Source: Halictus rubicundus
Taxonomy: Eukaryota > Arthropoda > Insecta > Hymenoptera > Halictidae
Assembly (NCBI RefSeq): GCF_050948215.1
Contig: NW_027488577.1
Span: 1-64,000 of the forward strand
Direction of reading: 5' to 3'
Length of the DNA stretch: 64,000 nucleotides
In this document: positions 41,125-54,253 of the stretch, in pieces
How the letters are laid out: every line of letters starts with the position of its first letter
How positions within the stretch are numbered: the stretch's first letter is position 1
Position numbers and translations under genes: made by a program
The notes under the pieces: generated by a model
What the model saw: the letters and a program-made list of their open reading frames with translations, nothing else
What the model was told of the DNA's origin: nothing
Databases searched by the model: none

Positions 41125-44100
41125 GGATAGAGGATAGGATAGGATAGAGGATTGGATAGGATAGAGGATAAGATATTATACAGGATACGATATTATAGAG
41201 GATAGGATAGGATAGAGGATAGGATAGGATAAAGGATAGGGTAGGATAGAGGATAGGATAGGATAGGTGATATTATAGGAAAGAGGATAGGATATGATAG
41301 AGGATACGATATTATAGAGGATAGGATAGGATAGAGGATAGGATAGGATAGAGGATAGGATAGGATAGAGGATAGGATAGGATAGAGGATAGGATAGGAT
41401 AGAGGATAGGATAGGATAGAGGATATGATAGGATAGAGGATGGTGTAGGATAGAGGATAGGATATGATAGAGGATAGGACATGATAGAGGATAGGATAGG
41501 ATACAGGATAGGATAGGATAGAGGATAGGATAGGATAGAGGATAGGATACGATAGAGGATAGGATAGAGGATAGGATAGAGTTTTGGATAGGATAGAGGA
41601 TATTATAGGATAGAGGATAGGATACGATAGCGGATAGGGTAGGATGGAGTATACGATAGAATTGAGGATAGGACAGGGTTGAGGATAGGATAGGATCGAG
41701 GATAGGAGAAGATAGACGATAGGATAGGATAGAGGATACGATACGATAGAGGATAGGATATATAATAGGATAGGATAGGGGATAGGGGATTGAATCGGAT
41801 ACAGGATAGGAGACGGTAGAGGATTGGATAGGATAGAGGATAGGATAGGATAGAGGATATTATAGGATAGAGGATAGGATATGATGGAGGATAGGATAGG
41901 ATAGAGGATAAGATAGGATAGAGGATAGGATAGGATAGAGGATAGGATAGGATAGAGGATTGTATAGGATAGAGGATGCGATAGGATACAGGATACGATA
42001 TTATAGAGGATAGGATAGGATAGAGAATAGGATAGGATAAAGGATAGGATAGGATAGAGGATGGGATAGGATAGAGTCTGGGATAGGATAGAGGATAGGA
42101 TAGGATAGAGGATAGGATAGGATAGAGGATAGGATAGGATAGAGGATAGGATAGGATAGAGGATAGGATAGGATAGAGGATAGGATAGGATAGAGGATAG
42201 GATAGGATAGAGGATAGGATAGGATAGAGGATAGGATAGGTTAGAGGATAGGATAGGATAGAGGATGGGATAGGATAGAGGATAGGATAGGATAGAGGAT
42301 AGGATAGGATAGAGGATAGGATAGGATAGAGGATAGGATAGGATAGAGGATAGGATACGATAGAGGATAGGATAGAGGATAGGATAGGATAGAGGATAGG
42401 ATAGGATAGAGGATAGGATAGGATAGCGGATTGGATAGGATAGAGGATAGGATAGGATAGAGGATAGGATAGGATAGAAGATAGGATAGGATAGAGGATT
42501 GGATAGGATAGAGGATGCGATAGGATAGAGGATAGGATAGGATTGAGGATAGGATAGGATTGAGGATAGGATATGACAAAGGATAAGATAGGATACAGGA
42601 TACGATATTATAGAGGATAGGATAGGATAGAGGATAGGATAGGATAAAGGATAGGGTAGGATAGAGGATAGGATAGGATAGAGTATAGGATAGGATAGAG
42701 GATAGGATAGGATAGAGGATAGGATAGGATAGAGGATATGATAGGATAGAGGATAAGATAGGATAGAGGATAGGATAGGATAGAGGATAGGATTGGATTG
42801 AGGATAGGATAGGACAGAGGATAAGATAGGATACAGGATACGATATTATAGAGGATAGGATAGGATAGAGGATAGGATAGGAAAGAAGATAGGATAGGAT
42901 AGAGGATACGATAGGATAGAGGATAGTATTGGATTGAGGATAGGATAGGAAAGAGGACAGGATAGGATACAGGATACGATATTATAGAGTATACGATATT
43001 ATAGAGGATAGGATAGGATAGAGGATAGGATAGGATAGAGGATAGGATAGGATAGAGGATAGGATAGGATAGAGGATTGGATAGGATAGAGGATGCGATA
43101 GGATAGAGGATAGGATAGGATTGAGGATAGGATAGGACAAAGGATAAGATAGGATACAGGATACGATATTATAGAGGATAGGATAGGATAGAGGATAGGA
43201 TATAATAGAGGATATGATAGGATAGAGGATATGATAGGATAGAGGATGGGGTAGGATAGAGGATAGGATATGATAGAGGATAGGATATGATAGAGGATAG
43301 GATAGGATACAGGATAGGATAGGATAGAGGATAGGATAGAGGATATGATAGGAAAGAGGACAGGATAGGATACAGGATACGATATTATAGAGGATACGAT
43401 ATTATAGAGGATACGATAGTATAGAGGATAGGATAGGATAGAGGATAGGATAGGATAGAGGATAGGATAGGATAGAGGATAGGATAGGATAGAGGATAGG
43501 ATATGATAGAGAATAGCATAGGATAGAGGATAGGGTAGGATAGAGGATAGGATAGGATAGAGGATAGGATATGATAGAGGATAGGATAGAGGATAGGATA
43601 GGAAAGAGGACAGGATAGTATACAAGATACGATATTATAGAGGATACGATATTATAGAGGATATGATAGGATATAGGATAGGATAGGATAGAGGATAGGG
43701 TAGGATAGAGGATTGGATAGGATAGAGGATACGATGGGATAGACGATAGGATAGGATAGAGGGTAGGATAGGATAGAGGATAGGATAGGATAGAGGATAG
43801 GATAGGATAGAGAATAGGATAGGATAGAGGATAGGATAGGATAGAGGATAGGATAGGATATAGGATAGGATAGGATAGATGATAGGATAGGATAGGGGAT
43901 AGGATAGGATAGAGGATTGGATAGGATAGAGGATAGGATAGGATAGAGGATAGGATAGGATAGAGGATAGGATAGGATAGAGGATAGGATAGGATAGAGG
44001 ATAGGATAGGATAGAGGATAGGTAGGATAGAGGATAGGATAGGATAGAGGATAGGATAGGATAGAGGATTGGATAGGAAAGAGGATAGGATATGATAGAG

Positions 44101-44900
44101 GATACGATATTATAGAGGATAGGATAGGATAGAGGATAACATAGGGGATTGGATAGGATAGAGGATAGGATAGGATTGATGATAGGATAGGAAAGAGGAC
44201 AGGATAGGATACAGGATACGATATTATAGAGGATATGATATTATAGAGGATAGGATAGGATAGAGGATAGGATAGGATAGAGGATAGGATAGGATAGAGG
44301 ATAGGATAGGATAGAGGATAGGATAGGATAGAGGATAGGATAGGATAGAGGATTGGATAGGATAGAGGATGCGATAGGATAGAGGATAGGATAGGATTGA
44401 GGATAGGATAGGACAAAGGATAAGATAGGATACAGGATACGATATTATAGAGGATAGGATAGGATAGAGGATAGGATAGGATAAAGGATAGGGTAGGATA
44501 GAGGATAGGAAAAGATAGAGTATAGGATAGGATAGAGGATAGGATAGGATAGAGGATAGGATAGGATAGAAGATATGATAGGATAGAGGATATGATAGGA
44601 TAGAGGATGGGGTAGGATAGAGGATAGGATAGGATAGAGGATAGGATATGATAGAGGATAGGATAGGAAAGAGGACAGGATAGTATACAGGATACGATAT
44701 TATAGAGGATACGATATTATAGAGGATGCGATATTATAGAGGATATGATAGGATATAGGATAGGATAGGATAGAGGATAGGATAGGAAAGAGGACAGGAT
44801 AGGATACAGGATACGATATTATAGAGGATACGATAGTATAGAGGATAGGATAGGATAGAGGATAGGATAGGCTAGAGAATAGGATAGGATAGAGGATAGG
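41125..44900 (+). repeat. Mosaic of domain-1 modules
   Basis: Shares single modules with many places but keeps no constant offset for more than about 1 kb. It holds a diverged cassette (41,573-41,823), a gagtctggg marker (42073), an atatgacaaagg marker (42571), a gagtatacgatattatag marker near 42,986 and aacatagggg near 44,138. Some modules look like fresh recombinants, for example aacatagggg and gataaagg blocks joined through consensus 17-mers. No gene-like content was seen. Confidence 0.65.
41573..41823 (+). repeat. Diverged cassette, copy 4
   Basis: Same 231-bp length as the others but with several private base changes, for example ggacagggttgagg for ggatagggttgagg, agacgatagg for agaggatagg and gatagggg for gatagagg. 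It is the oldest-looking of the four close copies. Confidence 0.78.
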
Positions 44901-44915
44901 ATAGGATAGGATAGG

Positions 44916-44950
44916 ATTGAGAATCAGGGATTGGAGGATTGAGAATAGGA
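44916..44950 (+). other. Domain 1 / domain 2 junction with off-period sequence
   Basis: A short stretch with gattgagaatcaggg, then attggagg and attgagaatagg, which does not resolve into GGATA units. It sits where the ordered 17-mer array gives way to the more diverged domain 2 (gtggataggaaagg and gattgagg monomers follow). Read as a recombination or replication-slippage scar; no gene-like content. Confidence 0.5.
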
Positions 44951-45177
44951 TAGGATAGTGGATAGGAAAGGATAGAGAATAGGATAGGATAGTGGATAGG
45001 AAAGGATAGAGCATACGATACAGGATAGGATAGGATTGAGGATATGATAGGATTGAGGATAGAATAGGATAGAGGATAGCATAGGATAGAGGATTGGATG
45101 GGATAGAGGATAGGATAGGATAGAGGATAGGATAGGATAGAGGATAGGATAGAGGATCTGATAGAGGATCTGATAGA

Positions 45178-45342
45178 GGATAGGATAGGATAGGATAGGA
45201 TAGGATAGGATAGGATAGGATAGGATAGGATAGGATAGGATAGGATAGTATAGGATAGGATAGGATAGGATAGGATAGGATAGGATAGGATAGGATAGGA
45301 TAGGATAGGATAGGATAGGATAGGATAGGATAGGATAGGATA
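45178..45342 (+). repeat. Pure (GGATA)33 run
   Basis: 165 bp of uninterrupted pentamers with one change (GGATA to GTATA near 45,249). It is the longest pure run in the window and is preceded by two gatctgatagagg monomers. Confidence 0.92.
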
Positions 45343-45470
45343 GAGAATAGGATAGGATAGAGGAAAGGATAGGATAGGGGATAGGATAGGATAGAGAATA
45401 GGATAGGATGGAGGATAGGATAGGATAGAGGATAGGATAGGATAGAGGATAGGATAGAGGATCTGATAGA

Positions 45471-45575
45471 GGATAGGATAGGATAGGATAGGATAGGATA
45501 GGATAGGATAGGATAGGATAGGATAGGATAGGATAGGATAGGATAGGATAGGATAGGATAGGATAGGATAGGATA
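45471..45575 (+). repeat. Pure (GGATA)21 run
   Basis: 105 bp of perfect pentamers, again directly after a gatctgatagagg monomer (gatctg at 45460). Confidence 0.92.
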
Positions 45576-47149
45576 GAGGATAGGATAGGATAGAGAATAG
45601 GATAGGATAGAGGATAGGATAGGATAGAGGATAGGATAGGATAGAGCATACGATACAGGATAGGATAGGATAGAGGATAGGATAGGCTAGAGAATAGGAT
45701 AGGATAGAGGATAGAATAGGATATGAGATTCGATAGGATATGAGATTGGATAGGAAGGAGGATAGGATAGGATAGAGGATAGGATAGGATAGAGGATAGG
45801 ATAGGATTGAGGATATGATAGGATTGAGGATAGAATAGGATAGAGGATAGGATAGGATAGAGGATAGGATAGGATAGAGAATAGGTTAGGATTGAGGATG
45901 GGATAGGATAGGATAGAGGATAGAATAGAATTGAGGATAGGATTGGATAGAGGATAGAGAATTGGATAGGATAGAGGATAGGGTACGATAGAGGATAGGA
46001 TAGGGGATTGATAGGATAGAGATTACGATAGTATAGAGGATAGGATAGGATAGCGGATAGGATAGGATAGATGATAGGATAGGATAGGTGATAAGATAGG
46101 ATAGAGGACTGGATAGGATAAAGGATAGGATTGGATAGAGGATGGGATAGAGGATAGGATAGGATAGTGGATAGGATAGGATAGAGGATAGGATATGATA
46201 GAGGATAGGATAGGATTGAGGATAGGATAGGATAGTGGATAGGAAAGGATAGAGTATACGATAGAGGATAGGATAGGATAGAGGATAGGATAGGATAGAG
46301 GATAGGATAGGGGGTTGGATAGGATAGAGGATAGGATAGGATAGAGCATACGATAGAGGATAGGATAGGATAGAGGATAGGATAGGATAGAGGATATGAT
46401 AGGATTGAGGATAGGATAGGATTGAGGATAGGATAGGATAGAGGATAGGATAGAGGATTGGATAGGATAGAGGATAGGATAGGATAGGATAGAGGATAGG
46501 ATAGGATAGAGGATAGGATAGGATAGAGGATAGGATAGGATAGAGGATAGGATAGGATAGAGGATAGGATAGGATAGAGGATAGGATAGGATAGAGGATA
46601 GGATAGGATAGAGGATAGGATAGAAGACTGGATACGATAGAGGATAGGATATGATAGAGGATAGAATAGGATATGAGATTGGATAGGATTTGAGATTGGA
46701 TAGGATAGAGGATAGGATAGGATAGAGGATAGGATACGATAGAAGATACGATATTAGAGAGGAAAGGATAGGATAGAGAATAGGATAGGATGGTGGATTG
46801 GATAGAGGAGAGGATACGATAAGAGGATAGGATAGGATAGAGGATTGGAAACGAATTACGATAGGATAGGATAGAGGATAGGATAGGATAGAGGATAGGA
46901 TAGGATAGAGGATAGGATAGGGTAGAGGATAGGATAGGATTGAGGATATGATAGGATTGAGGATAGAATAGGATAGAGGATTGGATGGGATAGAGGATAG
47001 GATAGGATAGAGGATAGGATAGGATAGGGGATAGGATAGGATAGAGAATAGGATAGGATAGAGGATAGGATAGGATAGAGGATAGGATAGGATAGAGGAT
47101 AGGATAGGATAGAGGATAGGATAGAGGATCTGATAGAGGATCTGATAGA

Positions 47150-47199
47150 GGATAGGATAGGATAGGATAGGATAGGATAGGATAGGATAGGATAGGATA
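47150..47199 (+). repeat. Pure (GGATA)10 run
   Basis: 50 bp of perfect pentamers following two gatctgatagagg monomers (first gatctg at 47127). The context equals 45,155-45,350 but the run is much shorter. Confidence 0.92.
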
Positions 47200-47327
47200 G
47201 AGAATAGGATAGGATAGAGGATAGGATAGGATAGGGGATAGGATAGGATAGAGAATAGGATAGGATAGAGGATAGGATAGGATAGAGGATAGGATAGGAT
47301 AGAGGATAGGATAGAGGATCTGATAGA

Positions 47328-47407
47328 GGATAGGATAGGATAGGATAGGATAGGATAGGATAGGATAGGATAGGATAGGATAGGATAGGATAGGATAGGA
47401 TAGGATA
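47328..47407 (+). repeat. Pure (GGATA)16 run
   Basis: 80 bp of perfect pentamers after one gatctgatagagg monomer (gatctg at 47317), paralogous in context to 45,471-45,575. Confidence 0.92.
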
Positions 47408-47879
47408 GAGGATAGGATAGGATAGAGAATAGGATAGGATAGAGGATAGGATAGGATATGGGATAGGATAGGATAGAGAATAGGATAGGATAGAGGATAG
47501 GATAGGATAGAGGATAGGATAGAAGACTGGATACGATAGAGGATAGGATATGATAGAGGATAGAATAGGATATGAGATTCGATAGGATATGAGATTGGAT
47601 AGGAAGGAGGATAGGATAGGATAGAGGATAGGATAGGATAGAGGATAGGATAGGATTGAGGATATGATAGGATTGACGATAGAATAGGATAGAGGATAGC
47701 ATAGGATAGAGGATTGGATGGGATAGACGATAGGATAGGATAGCGGATAGGATAGGATAGAGGATAGGATAGGATAGTGGATAGGATAGGATAGAGGATA
47801 GGATATGATAGAGGATAGGATAGGATTGAGGATAGGATGGGATAGTGGATAGGAAAGGATAGAGTATACGATAGAGGAT

Positions 47880-49400
47880 AGGATAGGATAGAGGATAGTA
47901 TAGGATAGAGAATAGGTTAGGATTGAGGATAGGATAGGATAGGATAGAGGATAGAATAGAATTGAGGATAGGATTGGATAGAGGATAGAGAATTGGATAG
48001 GATAGAGGATAGGGTAGGATAGAGGATAGGATAGGATAGAGGATAGGATAGAGGATCTAATAGAGGATCTGATAGAGGATAGGATAGGATAGGATAGGAT
48101 AGTATAGGATAGAGGACAGAAAAGGATTGACGATAGCATAGGATAGAGGATAGGATAGGATAAAGGATAGGATAGGATAGAGGATAGGATAGGATAGGAG
48201 ATACGATATTATAGAGGATAGGATAGGATAGAGGGTAGGATAGGATAGGAGATACGATATTATAGAGGATAGGATAGGATAGAGGATAGGATAGGATAGA
48301 GGATAGGATAGGATAGAGAATAGGTTAGGATTGAGGATAGGATAGGATAGGATAGAGGATAGAATAGAATTGAGGATAGGATTGGATAGAGGATAGAGAA
48401 TTGTATAGGATAGAGGATGGGGTACGATAGAGGATAGGATAGGGGTTTGATAGGATAGAGATTAGGATAGTATAGAGGATAGGATAGGATAGCGGATAGG
48501 ATAGGATAGAGGATAGAAAAGGATTGACGATAGGATAGGATAGAGGATAGGATAGGATAAAGGATAGGATAGGATAGAGGATAGGATAGGATAGGAGATA
48601 CGATATTATAGAGGATAGGATAGGATAGAGGATAGGATAGGATAGAGGATAGGATAGGATAGAGAATAGGTTAGGATTGAGGATAGGATAGGATAGGATA
48701 GAGGATAGGATAGGATAGAGAATAGGTTAGGATTGAGGATAGGATAGGATAGGATAGAGGATAGAATAGAATTGAGGATAGGATTGGATAGAGGATTGAG
48801 AATTGGATAGGATAGAGGATAGGGTACGATAGAGGATAGGATAGGGGATTGGTTTTATAGAGATTAGGATAGTATAGAGGATAGGATAGGATAGCGGATA
48901 GGATAGGATAGAGGATAGGATAGGATAGTGGATAGGATAGGATAGAGGATAGGATATGATAGAGGATAGGATAGGATTGAGGATAGGATGGGATAGTGGA
49001 TAGGAAAGGATAGAGTATACTATAGAGGATAGGATAGGATAGAGGATAGTATAGGATAGAGGATAGGATATGATAGAGGATAGCATAGGATAGAGGATAG
49101 TATAGGAGAGAGGATAGGATATGATAGAGGATAGGATAGGATAGAGGATAGGATAGGATAGAGAATAGGTTAGGATTGAGGATAGGATAGGATAGGATAG
49201 AGGATAGGATAGGATAGAGAATAGGTTAGGATTGAGGATAGGATAGGATAGGATAGAGGATAGAATAGAATTGAGGATAGGATTGGATAGAGGATAGAGA
49301 ATTGGATAGGATAGAGGATAGGGTAGGATAGAGGATAGGATAGGGGATTGATAGGATAGAGATTAGGATAGTATACAGGATAGGATAGGATAGCGGATAG
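47880..49400 (+). repeat. Cluster of about 400-500-bp units marked by gagaataggttagg
   Basis: The marker gagaataggttagg occurs at 47908, 48316, 48662, 48718, 49161 and 49217, with an outlier at 45877. It is followed by a shared block with gaattgagg, gattggatag and gagaattg. Two of the units carry the marker twice, 56 bp apart. Each unit ends with a gagattaggatagtatagagg-like monomer (48450, 48861, 49359). The units differ by several bases, so they are older than the domain-1 duplications. Confidence 0.65.
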
Positions 49401-51700
49401 GATAGGATAGAGGATAGGATAGGATAGTGGATAGGATAGGATAGAGGATAGGATATGATAGAGGATAGGATAGGATTGAGAATAGGATAGGATAGTGGAT
49501 AGGAAAGGATAGAGTATACGATAGAGGATAGGATAGGATAGAGGATAGGATAGGATAGAGGATAGGATAGGGGATTGGATAGGATAGAGGATAGGATAGG
49601 ATAGAGCATACGATAGAGGATAGGATAGGATAGAGGATAGGATAGGATAGAGGATATGATAGGATTGAGGATAGGATAGGATTGAGGATAGGATAGGATA
49701 GAGCATACGATACAGGATAGGATAGGATAGAGGATAGGATAGGATAGAGAATAGGATAGGATAGAGGATAGGATAGGATAGGGGATAGGATAGGATAGAT
49801 GATAGGATAGGATAGAGGATAGGATAAAGGATTGGATAGGATAGAGGATAGGATAGGATAGAGGATAGGATAGGATAGAGGATAGGACAGAGGATTGGAT
49901 AGGATAGAGGATAGGATAGGATAGAGGATAGGATTGGATTGAGGATAGATAGGATATCGGATAGAATAGGATAGAGAAGAGGGTAGCATAGAGGATAGGA
50001 TACGATAGAGGATAGGATATGATAGAGGATAGGATAGGATAGAGGATAGGATAGGATAGAGGATAGGATAGGATTGAGGATTGGATTGGATAGAGAATAG
50101 GATAAGATAGAGGATAGGATAGGATAGAGGATAGGATAGGATTGAGTTTAGAATAGGATAGAGGATAGGGTAGGATAGAGGAGAGGATATGATAGAGGAT
50201 AGGATAGGATTGAGGATAGGATAGGATTGAGGATAGGATAGGATAGAAGATTGGATGGGATAGAGGATAGTATAGGATTGAGGATAGGATTAGATTGAGG
50301 ATAGGATAGGATAGAGGATAGGATAGGATAGAGGATAGGATAGGATAGAGGATAGGATAGAGGATAGGATAAAGGATAGGATAGGATAGGATAGGATAGG
50401 ATAGGATAGGATAGGATAGGATAGAGGATAGGATAGGATAGAGCATACGATAGAGGATAGGATAGGATAGAGGATAGGATAGGGGATTGGATAGGATAGA
50501 GGATAGGATAGGATAGAGCATACGATAGAGGATAGGATAGGATAGAGGATAGGATAGGGGATTGGATAGGATAGAGGATAGGACAGGATAGAGCATACGA
50601 TAGAGGATAGGATAGGATAGAGGAGAGGATAGGATAGAGGATAGGATAGGATAGAGGATAGGATAGGATAGAGGATAGGATAGGATAGAGGATAGGATAG
50701 GATAGAGGATAGGATAGGATACAGGATAGGATAGGATAGAGGATAGGATATTATAGAGGAGAGGATAGGATAGAAGATAGGATAGGATTGAGGATAGGAT
50801 AGGAATGAGGATAGGATAGGATTGAGGATAGGATTCGATAGAGTATAGGATGGGATAGAGGATAGGATAGGATTGAGGATAGGATAGGATTGAGGATAGG
50901 ATAGGATTGAGGATAGGATAGGATAGAGGATTGGTTGGGATACAGGATAGGATAGGATTGAGGATAGGATAGGATTGAGGATAGGATAGGATAGAGGATA
51001 GGATAGGATAGAGGATAGGATAGAATAGAGGATAGGATACGATAGAAGATACGATATTATAGAGGAAACGATAGGATAGAGAACAGGATAGGATAGAGCA
51101 TACGATAGAGGATAGGATAGGATAGGATAGAGAATAGGATATGATACATGGTATTATAGAGTGGAGGATAGGATAGGATAGAGGATAGGATAGGGGATTG
51201 GATAGGATAGAGGATAGGATAGGATAGAGCATACGATAGAGGATAGGATAGGATAGAGGATATTATAGGGGATTGGATAGGATAGAGCATACGATAGAGG
51301 ATAGGATAGGATAGAGGAGAGGATAGGATAGAGGAGAGGATAGGATAGAGGAGAGGATAGGATAGAGGAGAGGATAGGATAGAGGATAGGATAGGATTGA
51401 GGATAGGATATTATAGAGGATACGTTAGGATTGAGGATAGGATAGGATTGAGGATAGGATAGAGGATAGGATAAAGGATAGGATAGGATAGGATAGGATA
51501 GGATAGGATAGGATAGGATAGGATAGGATAGGATAGAGGATAGGATAGGATAGAGGATAGGTTAGTTTTGAGGATAGGATAGGATTGAGGATAGGATAGG
51601 ATAGAGGATAGGATAGGATAGAGGATAGGATAGGATAGGTGATCGGATAGAGGAAAGGATAGAGGATAGGATAGGATAGGATAGGATAGGATAGGATAGG
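49400..51700 (+). repeat. Diverged monomers between duplicated blocks of domain 2
   Basis: Mostly gattgagg, gagcatacgatagagg and gtggatagg variants with pure pentamer runs at 50374-50423 (10 units), 51476-51535 (12 units) and 51664-51713 (10 units). I could not assign a long constant-offset duplication. No gene-like content was seen. Confidence 0.6.
51314..51381 (+). repeat. Four tandem GAGGAGAGGATAGGATA monomers
   Basis: Four perfect consecutive copies of a 17-mer carrying one T to G change. It is a local amplification of a single variant monomer, parallel to the five-copy runs of domain 1. Confidence 0.85.
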
Positions 51701-51799
51701 ATAGGATAGGATAGAGGATAGGATAGGATAGAGGATAGGATAGAGGATAGGATAGAGGATTGGATAGGATAGAGGATAGGATAGGATAGAGGATAGGAT

Positions 51800-53420
51800 T
51801 GGATTGAGGATAGATAGGATAGGATAGGATAGAGGATAGGATAGGATAGAGGATAGGATAGGATTGAGGATTGGATTGGATAGAGAATAGGATAATATAG
51901 AGGATAGGATAGGATAGAGGATAGGTTAGGATTGAGGATAGGATAGGATAGAGGATAGGATAGGATAGAGGAGAGGATAGGATAGACGATAGGATGGATA
52001 GAGGATACTATAGGATAGACTATAGGATAGGATTGAGGATAGGATAGGATTGAGGATAGGATAGAATGGAGGACAGGATAGGATAGAGGATAGGATAGGA
52101 TTGAGGATTGGATTGCATAGAGGATAGGATAAGATAGAGGATAGGATACTATAGAGGATAGGTTAGGATTGAGGATAGGATAGGATGGAGGATAGGTTAG
52201 GATTGAGGATAGGATAGGATAGAGCATACGATAGAGGATAGGATAGGATAGAGGAGTGGATAGGATAGAGGATAGCATAGGATAGAGGATAGGATAGGAT
52301 AGAGGATTGGATAGGATAGAGGATAGGATACTATAGAGGATAGGATAGGATAGAGGATAGGATAGGATAGAGGATAGGATAGGATAGAGGATGGGTTAGG
52401 ATTGAGGATAGGATACGATTGAGGATAGGATAGGATAGAGGATAGGATAGGATAGAGTATAGGATAGGATACAGGATAGGATAGAGGATAGGATAGAGGA
52501 TAGGATAGAGGATAGGATAGGATAGGATAGGATAGAGGATAGGATAGAATAGAGGATAGGATACGATAGAAGATACGATATTATAGAGGAATGGATAGGA
52601 TAGAGGATAGGATAGAGGGTAGGATACGATAAGAGGATAGGATACGATCGAGGATAGGATAGGATTGAGGATAGGATAGGATAGAGGATAGGATAGGATA
52701 GAAGAGAGGATAGGATAGAGGATAGGATAAGATAGAAGATAGGATAGAATGGAGGACAGGATAGGATAGAGGATAGGATACGATAGAAGATACGATATTA
52801 TAGAGGAAAGGATAGGATAGAGGATAGGATAGGACACAGGATAGGATAGGGGATTGGATAGGATAGAGGATAGAATACGATAGAGGATAGGATAGGATAG
52901 AGGATAGGATAGGATAGAGGATAGGATATGATAGAGGAGAGGATAGGACTGAGGATAGGATAGTATAGGATAGTGGATAGGTTAGGATAGAGCATACGAT
53001 AGAGGATAGGATAGGATAGGATAGAGAATAGGATAGGATACATGGTATTATAGAGTAAAGGATAGGATAGGGTAGCTGATAGGATAGGGGATTGGATAGG
53101 ATAGAGGATAGGATAGGATAGAGCATACGATAGAGGATAGGATAGGATAGAGGATAGGATAGGGGATTGGATAGGATAGAGGATAGGATAGGATAGAGCA
53201 TACGATAGAGGATATGATAGGATAGAGAAGAGGATAGGATAGAGGATAGGATAGGATAGAGGATAGGATAGGATAGAGGATAGGATAGGATAGAGGATAG
53301 AATAGGATAGAGCATAGGATAGGATTGAGGATTGGATTGGATAGAGGATAGGATAAGATAGAGGATAGGATAGGATAGAGGATAGGTTAGGATTGAGGAT
53401 AGGATGGGATAGGAATAGGA
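51800..53420 (+). repeat. 1,724-bp duplication and about 4,780-bp duplication, copy 1
   Basis: Markers are gactatagg (52018, 53742, 56800) and gaggagtggatagg (52253, 53977, 57035), giving offsets of 1,724 and 3,058. The right part, with catggtattatagag (about 53,041) and gggtagctgatagg (53,075), recurs at offset 4,775 (57,850). So the block is present fully here and at 56.5-58.2 kb, and partly at 53.4-54.25 kb. Confidence 0.75.
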
Positions 53421-53429
53421 TAGGATAGA

Positions 53430-54250
53430 GGATAGGATAGGATAGAGGATTGGATAGGATAGAGGATAGGATAGGATAGAGGATAGGATTGGATTGAGGA
53501 TAGATAGGATAGGATAGGATAGAGGATAGGATAGGATAGAGGATAGGATAGGATAGAGGATAGGATAGGATAGAGGATAGGATAGGATTGAGGATTGGAT
53601 TGGATAGAGAATAGGATAATATAGAGGATAGGATAGGATAGAGGATAGGTTAGGATTGAGGATAGGATAGGATAGAGGATAGGATAGGATAGAGGAGAGG
53701 ATAGGATAGACGATAGGATGGATAGAGGATACTATAGGATAGACTATAGGATAGGATTGAGGATAGGATAGGATTGAGGATAGGATAGAATGGAGGACAG
53801 GATAGGATAGAGGATAGGATAGGATTGAGGATTGGATTGCATAGAGGATAGGATAAGATAGAGGATAGGATACTATAGAGGATAGGTTAGGATTGAGGAT
53901 AGGATAGGATGGAGGATAGGTTAGGATTGAGGATAGGATAGGATAGAGCATACGATAGAGGATAGGATAGGATAGAGGAGTGGATAGGATAGAGGATAGC
54001 ATAGGATAGAGGATAGGATAGGATAGAGGATTGGATAGGATAGAGGATAGGATACTATAGAGGATAGGATAGGATAGAGGATAGGATAGGATAGAGGATA
54101 GGATAGGATAGAGGATGGGTTAGGATTGAGGATAGGATACGATTGAGGATAGGATAGGATAGAGGATAGGATAGGATAGAGTATAGGATAGGATACAGGA
54201 TAGGATAGAGGATAGGATAGAGGATAGGATAGGATAGGATAGGATAGGAT
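53430..54250 (+). repeat. 1,724-bp duplication, truncated copy
   Basis: Matches 51,710-52,525 at offset 1,724, then switches into pentamer runs (54222-54251 and 54254-54308) instead of the catggtattatag module. Confidence 0.7.
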
Positions 54251-54253
54251 AGA

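Larger units (their letters stand above)
1..44900 (+). repeat. Domain 1: ordered 17-mer array with nested higher-order repeats
   Basis: This part is dominated by regular 17-mers interspersed with recurring variant monomers. Typical variants are gatacgatattatagag, gatatgatagg, aacataggggattgg, ggacagg followed by tacagg, and gataaaggatagggtagg. The variants recur in the same order at fixed distances, which defines higher-order units rather than random degeneracy. Copies separated by up to about 24 kb differ by only scattered single bases. Long pure GGATA runs are absent. The right limit is placed where the first anomalous non-periodic sequence appears, near 44,920. Confidence 0.85.

Noticed and set aside
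44916..46870. Short unique insertions at 44,920 and 46,850
   Set aside because: They are only 20-30 bp, remain G/A-rich and can be derived from GGATA units by several changes. There is not enough to call an inserted element.
49226..51232. 668-codon - strand ORF, the longest of dozens of Tyr-Pro-Ile-Leu-Ser ORFs
   Set aside because: The complement of the satellite has no stop codon in any frame, so long ORFs are automatic. Three 17-mers make a 17-residue peptide period. The frame changes meaning with each indel, the ORF ends depend on single variants (tta, cta on the + strand), and overlapping ORFs occur in different frames. Nothing marks a coding sequence.
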